Of a stretch of DNA of 64,000 nucleotides, positions 52,065 to 61,204 are shown piece by piece. Both the position numbers and the translations under genes were made by a program. The stretch is from Thermaerobacter sp. FW80 (GTDB taxonomy: Bacteria; Bacillota; Sulfobacillia; Thermaerobacterales; Thermaerobacteraceae). The DNA lies in NCBI RefSeq assembly GCF_004634385.1, contig NZ_CP037895.1, forward strand, positions 1,649,245 through 1,713,244, given 5' to 3'. Each line of letters opens with the position of its first letter. Within the stretch, counting starts at the first letter, position 1. The notes under the pieces were generated by a model, which saw nothing but the letters and a program-made list of their open reading frames with translations, was not told the origin of the DNA and did not search any database.

Positions 52065-53639
52065 ATGGTGGTGACCCGGGCCGATCGCATCGGCGGGGCG
52101 CAGGTGCACGTCTTGCACCTGGCCCAGGGCCTGCGCCGCCGGGGCATCCCCGTCCGCGTGATCACCGGACCGCCCGGTCCCTTCACCGACGCCCTGCACC
52201 GGGCGGGCATCCCGTCCCATCCCGTCCCGCACCTAGTCCGTCCCGTCCGTCCGCTGGACGACCTGCGTGCGCTCCTCGCGATCCGCAGCCTTTTGCGCCA
52301 CCACCGGCCGGCCCTGGTGGCCGCCCACTCGACCAAGGCCACCTGGCTCGCTCGGCTCGCCGCCGCCACCCTGGGCATCCCGTGCATCGTGACGGTGCAC
52401 GGCTGGCCCTGGGACGCGACAGCGGGGCAAGGCGGCATCCTGCGGCGCCTGTCCGTCCGCCTGGCCCTGGAGGGTGAGCGCATCCTGGGCCGCCTGGCGG
52501 CCGCGGTGATCACGGTGTCCCGCCACGACCGCGAGGAGGGCCTCCGGCGGCACCTGTTCGACCCCCGGCGGGCGGTGGTGATCCCCAACGGCGTTCCGCG
52601 ACCGGGTGCCCGTCCGGGGCTCCGTCCGGGACGCCGTCGGGGACGTGAAGCCCGCTTCCCGCTGCGTGCCGGCTCGTCCGGCTCCGGCGATCCGTCCTGC
52701 GGGCAGCTGCCCGCTTGCGCCGAAGGGCTGCTCTGCGGAGAGCTGTCCGCTGGCGCCCAAGGGCCGCCCTGCGGAGAGCCGCCCGCTGGCGCCGAAGGGC
52801 CGTGCGGGCGGCCCTTGCGGGTGGTCATGGTGGCGCGCTTCGAAGCGCCCAAGGACCACACCACCTTGCTGCGGGCGGTGGCCTTGCTGGAGGGACGATC
52901 GCGAGCGGAACGGGGCGCCCGGCGGGTGCCGGCCGCCGGGCACGGGCCCTGCTGCCCTTCGGCACCCTCACGTGGTGCCGAGCCGTGGGCATCCTCCCTG
53001 GCGGCGACCTCGTGGGTCGTCGAGCTGGTTGGCGATGGACCCGGCCTGGGTCCCGCGATGGACCTGGCCCGGCAACTGGGCATCGGTCATCGGGTCCGCT
53101 TCCTCGGCGTTCGGGGTGACGGCGCGGCCGCCGTCGTCGGGGCCGCGGTGGCGGTGCTCTGCTCGCACCGGGAGGGGCTGCCGCTGGCGGTCCTGGAGGC
53201 CATGGCGGCGGGTGTGCCCGTGGTGGCGACGGCGGTCGGCGGGGTGCCCGAGGCCGTGCGCCACGGGGTCACGGGCTTGCTGGTTCCTCCGAACGATCCG
53301 GCCGCGGTGGCCGGTGCCCTGGCCCGCCTGCTCGCCGATCCCGTGTTGCGGCGTCGGATGGGCGTCGCCGGATCCCGGCGCCACCGGGCTCGCTTCACCG
53401 TCCATCGCATGGTCCGTGCGACCCTGGCGGTATACCGGTCCGTGGTGGCCAACGACCTGCGACAGTCCATGCTTCGCCAGCGTCAGGAGAACCCGAGCAT
53501 CGTCCCTGGCGCTATCATGGGGACGTGGGCACGGCAGATCCGCCGGGGCGGATCGACGTCGGCGGGTCCCCTTGAGGAGACCTCCATGCAACGTGACCAG
53601 GCGGGAGATGGTCGTAGTGGACGACCGATCGGCGGCTGA
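52065..53639 (+). CDS. GT4-family glycosyltransferase with a repeat insert
   Basis: About 524 residues. The N-domain has RADRIGGAQVHVLHLAQGLRR with the Gly-rich acceptor loop, HSTKATWLARLAA and IVTVHGWPWD. The C-domain has VVMVARFEAPKDH, VELVGDGPGLGPAM, REGLPLAVLEAMAAGVPVVA with the E-x7-E pair and GLLVPPNDPAAVAGAL. Between the domains is a Cys/Gly/Pro-rich insert with 12-residue repeats (LSAGAQGPPCGE and kin). The frame opens at 51738, but ATG 52065 sits just before the fold; GTG 52062 is equally near. The last 50 residues after the fold are basic filler. Confidence 0.82.
   Translation: MVVTRADRIGGAQVHVLHLAQGLRRRGIPVRVITGPPGPFTDALHRAGIPSHPVPHLVRPVRPLDDLRALLAIRSLLRHHRPALVAAHSTKATWLARLAAATLGIPCIVTVHGWPWDATAGQGGILRRLSVRLALEGERILGRLAAAVITVSRHDREEGLRRHLFDPRRAVVIPNGVPRPGARPGLRPGRRRGREARFPLRAGSSGSGDPSCGQLPACAEGLLCGELSAGAQGPPCGEPPAGAEGPCGRPLRVVMVARFEAPKDHTTLLRAVALLEGRSRAERGARRVPAAGHGPCCPSAPSRGAEPWASSLAATSWVVELVGDGPGLGPAMDLARQLGIGHRVRFLGVRGDGAAAVVGAAVAVLCSHREGLPLAVLEAMAAGVPVVATAVGGVPEAVRHGVTGLLVPPNDPAAVAGALARLLADPVLRRRMGVAGSRRHRARFTVHRMVRATLAVYRSVVANDLRQSMLRQRQENPSIVPGAIMGTWARQIRRGGSTSAGPLEETSMQRDQAGDGRSGRPIGG
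52707..52805 (+). repeat. Tandem 36-bp repeats in a GT4 gene (about 2.7 units)
   Basis: In-frame units start at 52707, 52743 and 52779, the last incomplete. Peptides are LPACAEGLLCGE, LSAGAQGPPCGE and PPAGAEGPCG. A partial copy precedes the first unit. Confidence 0.8.
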
Positions 53640-54540
53640 CGGCTCCCTTCCCGACCCCCGCGACGGCCGGAAGCACCGCAGGCCCCCAACGGGAGCCGAT
53701 CCCGCGACCCGCACCCCCATGCTGCATGCCGTGGGGCTCGGCCGCCGGCTTCCGGCCGGCGGCGACCGCCCCGCCCGCTGGATCTGGCGCGGCCTGGACC
53801 TCGACCTGCATCCTGGGGAGAGCCTGGCCGTCACCGGCCCCTCCGGGACCGGGAAGACGTTGCTCCTCCGCGCCCTGGCCGGGCTCGACCCCCTGGACGA
53901 GGGCACCGTGTACCTGGAGGGCCGGCCCCAGGCGGCGTGGGCCGCGCCCCTCTACCGGGCCCGCGTGCTCTACGTGGCCCAGCGGCCCGCCCTCTTCGAC
54001 GGGACGGTGGCGGACAACCTGGCCCGTCCCTTCACCCTGGCGGTGCGGCGGGGCAGGGCAGGGGCGAGGGGCAAGGAGGGCGGCTGGAACGGGGAGGCGC
54101 GTCCAGGCGGGCGTCAAGGCCGGGCGTTCGCGCCCGGGATGGCGTTGGCGGCGCGCATCGGGTGGGGCGAGGGCCGGTCCCGGGTGGTCGAACCTGGATT
54201 CGACCGCGAGCGGGCGCTCGAGCTCCTCGCGGCCCTGGGCCGGGATGCCGGGTTCCTCCAGCAGCCGGTTACGGCCCTTTCGGGCGGGGAGGCCCAGATC
54301 ACCGCCCTGGTCCGGGCGCTCCTGGTGGAGCCGCAAGTCCTCCTGCTGGACGAGCCCACCGCCTCCCTGGATCCGGCGACGGCCCGGGCGGCGGAGGCGC
54401 TGGTCGCCCGGTGGCGCGAGGCGGGAGGGGGCAGGGCCTGCATCTGGACCAGCCACGACCGCGACCAGCTGCGGCGCGTGGCGCACCGGGAGGTGGCGCT
54501 GGCGCCCGCCGGCGGTCCGTTACGTCGCGGCGGCCTGTGA
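53617..54540 (+). CDS. ABC transporter ATP-binding protein (FetA-like)
   Basis: About 307 residues. Walker A is GPSGTGKTLLL, the Q-loop lies in VLYVAQRPALFDG, the signature is LSGGEAQITALV and Walker B is VLLLDEPTASLD; the H-loop is TSHDRDQ. The protein is the short, stand-alone type that pairs with FetB-like permeases. A Gly/Arg-rich insert of about 45 residues sits between the Q-loop helix and the signature. Start GTG 53617 has GGGAG nine bases upstream; ATG 53608 and ATG 53719 are alternatives. The permease follows 116 bases later. FetAB has been linked to iron export; substrate here is unproven. Confidence 0.82.
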   Translation: MDDRSAADGSLPDPRDGRKHRRPPTGADPATRTPMLHAVGLGRRLPAGGDRPARWIWRGLDLDLHPGESLAVTGPSGTGKTLLLRALAGLDPLDEGTVYLEGRPQAAWAAPLYRARVLYVAQRPALFDGTVADNLARPFTLAVRRGRAGARGKEGGWNGEARPGGRQGRAFAPGMALAARIGWGEGRSRVVEPGFDRERALELLAALGRDAGFLQQPVTALSGGEAQITALVRALLVEPQVLLLDEPTASLDPATARAAEALVARWREAGGGRACIWTSHDRDQLRRVAHREVALAPAGGPLRRGGL

Positions 54541-54656
54541 CGTTGAGGCCGCCGGGCCGCGGCCACCCGGTGCAGGCCGGGATCGGGCGGCTCCGGCGCC
54601 GCCGGTCCGGGACGGAGAGCGCACCGGGTCGCGGGGCAGGGGGAGGCGGACGCGAG

Positions 54657-55466
54657 GTGGACGCTGGTTACATCCGCCTGGGCGGTGGGGAACTCGCCCT
54701 GGCGGCGGCGCTCATCCTGATCAATGGCGCGCTGTCCCTCGCGCTTGGGCTCGGCCTCGAGCGGCGGCTCCTGGTGGCGTCGGCCCGCACGGTGATCCAG
54801 CTGCTGCTGATTGGCTACCTGCTGCGGTTCATCTTCGGGTTGCGCCACCCCCTCTGGGTGCTGGCGCTCGGCCTGGTCATGGTGGTCCTCGCGGGCCATG
54901 CGGCGGCGGGGCGGGTCGGCGGTCGGTTCCGGGGGATCTACTTCGGCAGCACGCTGTCGGTGCTGGTCGCATCCTTCACCGTCACCGGCCTGGCCGTCGC
55001 GTTCATCGTCCGCCCGCGACCGTGGTACGAGCCGCAGTACGTGATCCCCCTGCTCGGCATGGTCCTCGGTAACACCCTCAACGGCATCTCCCTGGGACTC
55101 GACCGGTTCCTCGAGGGCCTGGTCCGCCGCCGGGACCAAGTGGAGGGCTTGCTGGCCCTGGGCGCCACTCGCTGGGAGGCGTGCCGCGACGTCATGCGGG
55201 ATGCCGTCCGGACGGGCATGGTGCCCACCCTCAACGCCATGGCGGTGGTGGGGCTGGTGAGCCTCCCCGGCATGATGACGGGCCAGATCCTGGCGGGTGC
55301 CGACCCCGCCGACGCCGTCCGCTACCAGATCGTGATCATGTTCATGATCGCCGCCGCCACGGCCCTGGGGACCCTGGGGGCCGTGGCGTACGCGTACCGA
55401 TCGTTGCTGGACGGCTACCACCGGCTGCGACTCGACCGGCTGCAGACGCCGCCCGACCCCCACTGA
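54657..55466 (+). CDS. ABC transporter permease (FetB/UPF0014-like)
   Basis: 269 residues with about seven membrane segments. Family marks are TVIQLLLIGYLLRFIF, YVIPLLGMVLGNTLNGISLGLDR, EGLLALGATRWEACRDVMRDA and VGLVSLPGMMTGQILAGADP, the coupling-loop region of this family. With the ATPase at 53617 it forms a transporter of the FetAB type, possibly exporting iron or another metal. GTG 54657 has GGGAGG ten bases upstream. Confidence 0.88.
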   Translation: MDAGYIRLGGGELALAAALILINGALSLALGLGLERRLLVASARTVIQLLLIGYLLRFIFGLRHPLWVLALGLVMVVLAGHAAAGRVGGRFRGIYFGSTLSVLVASFTVTGLAVAFIVRPRPWYEPQYVIPLLGMVLGNTLNGISLGLDRFLEGLVRRRDQVEGLLALGATRWEACRDVMRDAVRTGMVPTLNAMAVVGLVSLPGMMTGQILAGADPADAVRYQIVIMFMIAAATALGTLGAVAYAYRSLLDGYHRLRLDRLQTPPDPH

Positions 55467-56074
55467 CCGGGCCGGCCCGGCCGACGAGCGCCCCGTTCGG
55501 GTGCCCCTGCCCGCTCTCCCTGCCCGCCACCCTTGCCGATCGCTGCCCCTGCCGGTCACCTGCCAGCGGCTGCCGCCCGCCACCCGTCCCTGGCCGGCCG
55601 CCCCTGGCAGCGGCTGTGGCCCGACACCTCTCCTGCCACCCCCTGCTGGCCGCCCCTGTCAGCGGCCGCCGCCACAGCCCCCTGCCGGTTCCCTCCCTGG
55701 CCGCCCGCCTCCGGCTACCCTGGTCGGCCGCCCTTGTGCACCGCTCCTGTTCGCTGCCCCCGCCAGCTGCCCGTCGCCCCTGCCACCCACCCCGCCTGCA
55801 ATGCGGCAGCGGATCGCTCCCGGCGTTGTTCCCGCAGGCCGCGCCGCCACTGGCGAGCCGCGCCGGCCGGTTCCTCCCATGTTCCAGCCCCACGATCCAC
55901 CGATCTCAGGAACAACCAGGACATCCACGATGTCCCTGGGACGAACCGGCCCCGGCCGGGCCGCCGGGGCCGAAGGCGGCACGCACCGTCACCAGCCCGG
56001 TTCGCGCGCGGGTTCGCTCCCGCGCCGGGCCGGCGGGCGGGACCGGGGTGAAGGGGACGGGGGTGAGGGCCGCG
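55467..56074. other. C-rich, repeat-like gene-free region
   Basis: About 600 bases. From 55500 to about 55800 the plus strand is rich in CCGCCCCTGCCAGCGG-like words repeated imperfectly, including CTGCCCCTGCC and GGCCGCCC. One GGACGAACCGG word lies at 55939-55949. Open frames cross it because it is GC-rich, but none has a domain or ribosome site. Confidence 0.5.
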
Positions 56075-59000
56075 ATGGACCCCATCTGGGCCGGTCCGGC
56101 AGGCACCGTGGCCCTGGCCGGCGCGCACCTGGCGCTGGTGGCGGTCGCCCTGGAGCGGACCCGTCGCCCGCTGCTGACCGGCTTTCACGTGTTCCTGGGC
56201 CTGGACGCCGTGGCCTACGGGCTCCGTCCCCTGGCCAGCGTCCTGATCGGCGGCTACCTCCTGTACGGGCTTCCGGCCGACCTGCACCCCGGCGGGGCGC
56301 CGGTCTCCTTCCTGCCCCCGGCGCCGGTCGAACCGGCCGCCTGGGCGGCCTACAACCGCGGCCTGGCCTTGCAGCTGGGTTTCGCGGCGGCGCTGGTGGC
56401 GGCATACCTCCTGGTGCGACCGGTGCCGCCATCGGTCCCGGGGGATGCGCCGGCCCGGCCCGTCGGTTCGGCCCGGTCCCTCGGTTCTCGGTCGCCCGAT
56501 GGGCTGCCGCCCGCCCGGCCGTCCCCCGCGCGGCCGTCGCCCGCGCCTCGCAACCGCACGGGCGCCCAGGTCGCCCGGACCGCCGCCCACCTGCGGGTCG
56601 CGTGGCTGCTCTCGCTGCTCGTGGGGACGGGGGCGGTGGTGGCCATGCACGTCCTCTCCGACGGCGCGTGGCTTCCGGGCCGGCGGGGCGGGACCACGGT
56701 GACGGCCGCCGTCCCGTACGGGAAGATCCTCTTCCCGCTGGCGGCCATCCCCCTGGCGGCCAGCCTGCCCCTGGCCTATGCCATGACGGCCGGGCCCAAT
56801 CGGGGCCCCACCGCGGGCTCCGCGGCGGGACCTGCGGCAGGCCCCACCTGGAGCTCCGCGGCGCGACCCGCCGCGGGCCCCACCGCAGGCCCCGCCGCGG
56901 ACCACGGTGGCTACGGCGGAACCGGCCGCCGCCAGGCGTCGTGCCCCCGGGCGGAGGGGTCCCGGCGCTGGACCGCCTTCGGAAGGGTCGCCCTTGCGGT
57001 CGGGCGCGCCACCCTTCGCGCCACCCCTGGGGTCGGAACCCTCTGGGCCATCGCGCTCCTTCTCCTCCTCTACCAGCGGGGCTATCTGCTCAACGCGGTG
57101 GTGGTCGCCGCCTGGCTGGACGAACGCCGCCGGCCCTGGACCGTCCGCCGCCTGGGGGCCCTGCTGGTCGTTCTGATGGTCCTCCTGGCCGGCGCCCGGC
57201 CCCTGGCGGGGGTGGTGGCGGAGGGGCTCGTGGCCATCCTGGGTGGCCTGCCCCCGGCCCTCCGGGCTCTGCCCGCAGCGGCCCTGACGGACGATCCGGC
57301 CGCCGGTGCACCCGGATCGCGGGCGCCCGCCGGCAAGGCCTCGGGGGCGGCCCGGTCGACGAACCGTCCCGGGCCGCCGGACGGGCCGGCCGCAGCCGCC
57401 ATGCCACGCTGCGCCGCCCCCTGGGCCGCCCGGCCCACTGCCCCGGCCGCAGGGGCCGCAGGCAGCAACCCCGCACAAGGGGCGGTCCGGGCGGAGGCGC
57501 CGGCGCACCCGGCTGCGGGGGAGGCCGCGGCGCCGCGGGCCTCGGCCCTGCGCGGGGCGGTGCCCGGTGCGCTGGGCGCCTGGGTCCTCGGGGCGGCTCG
57601 CTTCGTGGCCCGCACCCCCGACTTCGACGGGCCCGACGTGTGGGTGCTGGTCCAGGGCTTCACCGCCCGCCACGGCCTCCTCGGTGGCCAGACCCTGGCG
57701 GCCGTTCCCGCCCGGCTGCTCCCCCCGGACAACCGGTCCCGCCGCTGCCTCCTCACGGCCGTCGACCTCCTCAACACGTACCGCTGGCGGCAGTTCTACT
57801 GGGGGACGCGCTTCGGCTTCAACGTCTCGCTGGCCCAGGAGGTCTACCTCAACTTCGGGGCCGGGGCGCTGCCCGTGGCCGGCGGGGTGGCGGGGCTGCT
57901 GGCGGCCCTGGCCGACCGTCGGCTGTGGAGCCGGCGCCCGGCGGGGCTTCCCACCGCCCGGGAGGTGTACACCGCGGCGCCGCTGCTGGCCGCGGCCGGG
58001 TTCACCAAGGAACCGGCGGCGACCCTGCTGTGGGCCTTGGCGCACCTGCTGGTCGGCGCCGGCGTGCACGCCGCGGCCGCCGGGGGGGTCCCGCCGCACA
58101 GCGCGGGTCCGCCCCAGCGAGAGCATCCAGGGCAACGGGGCACCGCCCCGTCCCGTCGCGGGCCGGGGGCGCCATTGGACCCCGGAGATGCGCCTCCCGA
58201 CCCCAGGGGCGCGGTGGTGGACCCCGGGGGTGTGGAACCCGCGGGGGCTCCCGGGTGCGCGGAACCCTCCAGCGTCCGGGTGGTGATCTGCCGCTCCAAC
58301 CCGGTCGATCCCGACCCCCGGGTGGAACGCATCGCCCGCACCCTGGCGCGGGCCGGCTACCGGGTGACGGTGGTGGGTTGGGATCGGGAGGGCAGGCGGG
58401 CAACGGCCCAGCGGGCGACGGCGAGCGCGACGGGAGCGGGATCGGTGGCGGGGAACGGGCCGGGCCCCGGGTCTCGGACGGGCCCGGGGGTGGGGAGGGA
58501 AAGGGGACCCGCTCGGGTGGGAGCGGGGTTGGCGGCGGGAACGGTCACGGGAACGGCCCCGGGGACGGCTACGGGAACGGCCCCGGGAACGGGGACGGGG
58601 GTGCACAAGGTGCTCCTCGCCACGGACCTGCCCGTCTTCGGGCTCCGGTCGCAGTCGCGGCCCCGCCCGCCCCGCAGCCCTTACGGCAACGGCCTGCGCA
58701 ACCTGCCGCGGTGGCTCGCCTGGCAGGCTCGGCTCCTCGCCTGGCTCTGGCGCCACCGGCACGGCATCGACGTGATCCACGCCTGCGACTTCGACACCCT
58801 GATCCCGGCGCTGATCGTCCGCAGTTTGGCCGGTGGGCGGCACCGCCTCGCCAGGGCGGCGAACCAAACCGGGCTGGCGCCCCCCGCAGCCAGGGACGGG
58901 GCGGCACGCCGGGACCGCAGCTCGGATCGGACCCGGATCGCCGTGGTGTACGACATCTTCGACTGGTACGCCGACACCGTGAGGGGCCTGCCGCCGCTTC

Positions 59001-60859
59001 TGCGGCGGTTCGTCGCCGCCCTCGACCGGCGGCTGCTGACCCTGGCCGATGCCGTGATCCTGGCGGACGAACACCGCCGCCCCCAGCTGGGCGGGGCCCG
59101 CCCGCGCCGGCTGGCCGTGATCCACAACAGCCCGGACTGGGACAGTCCGCACTGGGACGGACCGCGGGATCCCCTGCCGCCGCAGGAGCCGGGGCCGCTC
59201 CAGGACGCGGCGACGCCCACGGACCCAACGGCATGTCGCGACGCGACGCTGCCGCAGGACGCGCCGCCCCCGTCCGACCCCGCGCCCCGTGCGAACGGCG
59301 AGACCCGGGCGACCCGGCCCGCGGCGGGCCGGCTTGCGTTGCGTCTGGCTTACGTCGGCACCCTGCAGCCGGGACGGGGCCTGGACCTCGTCTTGTCCCT
59401 CATGGCCCGGCACCCGGAGTGGCACCTGGAGCTGGCCGGCTTCGGCCCGGACGAGCCGCTGGTCCGCCAGGCTGCCGCCGCGTTGCCCAACGTGACCTTC
59501 CACGGCCGCGTCGCCCACGACCGGTGCCGCCAGATCTACAGCCGGGCCGACGTCATCCTGGCCCTCTACGACCCCGCCATCCCCAATCACCGCTACGCCA
59601 GCCCGAACCGGCTGTTCGAGGCGCTGGCCCTGGGCAAGCCCGTGGTGGTGGCCCGGGGGACCGGGGTCGACCGCCGCGTCCGGCGCCATCGCCTGGGGTG
59701 GGTCGTCGCCTACGGCGACAGCGAGGGGCTCGAGGCGGCGCTCGCCGACGCCGCACGGTGGAGTGCGGCCCGGCGACGCGCCTTCGCCCGCCGCGTCCGG
59801 CGTCTCTTCAGACGACGTTGGGCCTGGCCTCACATGGAGCGGCGGTTGCTCGCCCTCTATCGGGCGGTGACCCGCCGGGCCGGCGGCGAGCCGTCGGAGG
59901 GGGGCAGGCCCGAGGGCCACCTCCGGCCTACCGGTAGCGGTCCTGGTTCGGCGGGCGATACCCCAACCCACGGCACCGGGCTCCCCCGCGAAAACCCTCC
60001 GTCGGACGGCGGTGCCGACCGCGCCCCTGGGCGACCCCTCGCCACGCCCCACGGCGAACCGGACGCCGATCGCGTGCCCCACGCCGGTGGCGACTCCGGC
60101 GCCCATCGCGATCGCGATCACCCCGGTCGCCACGGGCTCGACCCCTCCGACCTCCCCGGCAAACAGGATCACACCCCGCCTCCCCGTGTCCCGCTGGTCC
60201 CACCCCGGGGCGTCCCCCGGGGTCCCCGCGTGCTCATCGGCCCGAAGGTCCCGCCTGGCGTGCGCCGTCGCGTCCTGATCTGGGCGCTGGGCCACGGGAT
60301 GGCCGTCGACCTCATCCCCGATCCCTACGAGGTGGTGGTGGCCAGCGCCCGGTGGAGCCGCCTGGGGGACGCACCTCTCCTGCGCATCGGCCCCCTCGAA
60401 CCGCCCCCGCTGGCCCGCCTGGCCAAACGCATCCTGGACGTGGTGGGGAGCCTGCTGCTGCTGGTCCTCTTCGCCTGGGCCTTCGTCCTGATCCCCCTGC
60501 TGATCTGGTTGGACGACCGCGGACCCGTCCTCTACCGCCAGACGCGGCTCGGCCTCCACGGTCGCCCCTTCACGATCCTCAAGTTCCGGACCATGGTGGT
60601 CGACGCCGAGCGCGACACGGGCCCCACCTGGGCAAAGAAGGAAGATCCCCGGGTAACGCGAATTGGACGAGTGTTGCGGTCGACCCATCTCGACGAATTG
60701 CCCCAATTGGTCAATGTGCTGTGCGGAGAGATGAGCCTGGTGGGCCCCCGGCCCGAGCGGCCGGAGCTGGCGGCCCGGTTCTCCCTGGACGAACCGGCCT
60801 TCCGGCTCCGCGAGGCCGTCAAGCCGGGGCTCACCGGCCTGGCCCAGGTCGAAAGGTGA
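56075..60859 (+). CDS. Fusion of polymerase-like membrane protein, GT4 and sugar-transferase domains
   Basis: A single frame of 1,594 residues. Residues 1-730 have ten or more hydrophobic segments with QRGYLLNAVVVAAWLDE and TRFGFNVSLAQEVYLNFGA, suggesting an oligosaccharide-repeat polymerase; this part is the least certain. Residues about 734-1280 form a GT4 (VVICRSNPVDPDPRVERIA, YDIFDWYADTV, YASPNRLFEALALGKPVVV). Residues about 1449-1594 match the bacterial sugar-transferase (WcaJ/PglC) domain (LAKRILDVVG, KFRTMVVDAERD, LDELPQLVNVL, GEMSLVGPRPERPEL) but stop at GLTGLAQVER, about 50 residues short. Gly/Pro-rich linkers join the parts. ATG 56075 follows GGGGGTGAGG. Either a genuine fusion or several genes joined by frame drift. 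Confidence 0.7.
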   Translation: MDPIWAGPAGTVALAGAHLALVAVALERTRRPLLTGFHVFLGLDAVAYGLRPLASVLIGGYLLYGLPADLHPGGAPVSFLPPAPVEPAAWAAYNRGLALQLGFAAALVAAYLLVRPVPPSVPGDAPARPVGSARSLGSRSPDGLPPARPSPARPSPAPRNRTGAQVARTAAHLRVAWLLSLLVGTGAVVAMHVLSDGAWLPGRRGGTTVTAAVPYGKILFPLAAIPLAASLPLAYAMTAGPNRGPTAGSAAGPAAGPTWSSAARPAAGPTAGPAADHGGYGGTGRRQASCPRAEGSRRWTAFGRVALAVGRATLRATPGVGTLWAIALLLLLYQRGYLLNAVVVAAWLDERRRPWTVRRLGALLVVLMVLLAGARPLAGVVAEGLVAILGGLPPALRALPAAALTDDPAAGAPGSRAPAGKASGAARSTNRPGPPDGPAAAAMPRCAAPWAARPTAPAAGAAGSNPAQGAVRAEAPAHPAAGEAAAPRASALRGAVPGALGAWVLGAARFVARTPDFDGPDVWVLVQGFTARHGLLGGQTLAAVPARLLPPDNRSRRCLLTAVDLLNTYRWRQFYWGTRFGFNVSLAQEVYLNFGAGALPVAGGVAGLLAALADRRLWSRRPAGLPTAREVYTAAPLLAAAGFTKEPAATLLWALAHLLVGAGVHAAAAGGVPPHSAGPPQREHPGQRGTAPSRRGPGAPLDPGDAPPDPRGAVVDPGGVEPAGAPGCAEPSSVRVVICRSNPVDPDPRVERIARTLARAGYRVTVVGWDREGRRATAQRATASATGAGSVAGNGPGPGSRTGPGVGRERGPARVGAGLAAGTVTGTAPGTATGTAPGTGTGVHKVLLATDLPVFGLRSQSRPRPPRSPYGNGLRNLPRWLAWQARLLAWLWRHRHGIDVIHACDFDTLIPALIVRSLAGGRHRLARAANQTGLAPPAARDGAARRDRSSDRTRIAVVYDIFDWYADTVRGLPPLLRRFVAALDRRLLTLADAVILADEHRRPQLGGARPRRLAVIHNSPDWDSPHWDGPRDPLPPQEPGPLQDAATPTDPTACRDATLPQDAPPPSDPAPRANGETRATRPAAGRLALRLAYVGTLQPGRGLDLVLSLMARHPEWHLELAGFGPDEPLVRQAAAALPNVTFHGRVAHDRCRQIYSRADVILALYDPAIPNHRYASPNRLFEALALGKPVVVARGTGVDRRVRRHRLGWVVAYGDSEGLEAALADAARWSAARRRAFARRVRRLFRRRWAWPHMERRLLALYRAVTRRAGGEPSEGGRPEGHLRPTGSGPGSAGDTPTHGTGLPRENPPSDGGADRAPGRPLATPHGEPDADRVPHAGGDSGAHRDRDHPGRHGLDPSDLPGKQDHTPPPRVPLVPPRGVPRGPRVLIGPKVPPGVRRRVLIWALGHGMAVDLIPDPYEVVVASARWSRLGDAPLLRIGPLEPPPLARLAKRILDVVGSLLLLVLFAWAFVLIPLLIWLDDRGPVLYRQTRLGLHGRPFTILKFRTMVVDAERDTGPTWAKKEDPRVTRIGRVLRSTHLDELPQLVNVLCGEMSLVGPRPERPELAARFSLDEPAFRLREAVKPGLTGLAQVER
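56804..56911 (+). repeat. Tandem 36-bp repeats in the fusion gene (three units)
   Basis: Units begin at 56804, 56840 and 56876, in frame with the fusion protein (residues about 244-279). Peptides are GPTAGSAAGPAA, GPTWSSAARPAA and GPTAGPAADHGG. Confidence 0.8.
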
Positions 60860-61029
60860 TGCGAGGCCTTCCCCCGAGGGGAGGAGGCCACGCTTGGCTG
60901 CATCATTCGGTTGCGGGCAGGGTCTGGTGCCGGTGGGGGGGTCTCCCCTGGGGCGGGAACACGATCCAAGATGGCAGACGGGCCACGGCCTGGGCAGAGT
61001 CCAGGTCGGAGCCAAGCCCGCAACCGCTG

Positions 61030-61204
61030 GGCCCCTATGGGACCGGACTACGCAACCTCCCTGCCTTTCTTTGCTGGGAGTGATGGCTGCAGGTTGGCTG
61101 CTGCGCCAACGGAACCGGCACACCATCATTCATACCTGCGAGTTTGATACGTTGACACCTGCTGTCATCCTGAGGCTGGTATGTAGGAATAGGAAGAGGG
61201 TCGT
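61030..61204 (+). pseudogene. Decayed GT4 fragment
   Basis: GPYGTGLRNLP, a stop, then in a shifted frame RQRNRHTIIHTCEFDTLTPAVI. These match, in order, the fusion protein's GT4 segments PYGNGLRNLPRWLAW and RHRHGIDVIHACDFDTLIPALI. The copy is interrupted by a stop codon and a frameshift, and nothing recognisable remains on either side within 60860-61409. DNA is less GC-rich than upstream. It is a relic of a second polysaccharide gene. Confidence 0.7.

Larger units (their letters stand above)
5298..60797. repeat. Dispersed 11-bp word GGACGAACCGG (19 exact copies)
   Basis: Exact plus-strand copies start at 5298, 21516, 27883, 29038, 39638, 41020, 45200, 46826, 50775, 51159, 55939 and 60787. Reverse-complement copies start at 5854, 7679, 9876, 14821, 29279, 37719 and 45555. 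The base after the word is usually C. The copies fall in several reading phases, and those at 5854 and 55939 lie between genes. Positions were found by eye, so the count is a minimum. The role is unknown. Confidence 0.85.

Noticed and set aside
55181-56074. Upstream extension of the fusion gene overlapping the FetB-like gene
   Set aside because: The extension is out of phase with a good membrane protein and then crosses a C-rich repeat tract. ATG 56075 has a ribosome site and starts the first hydrophobic segment soon after.
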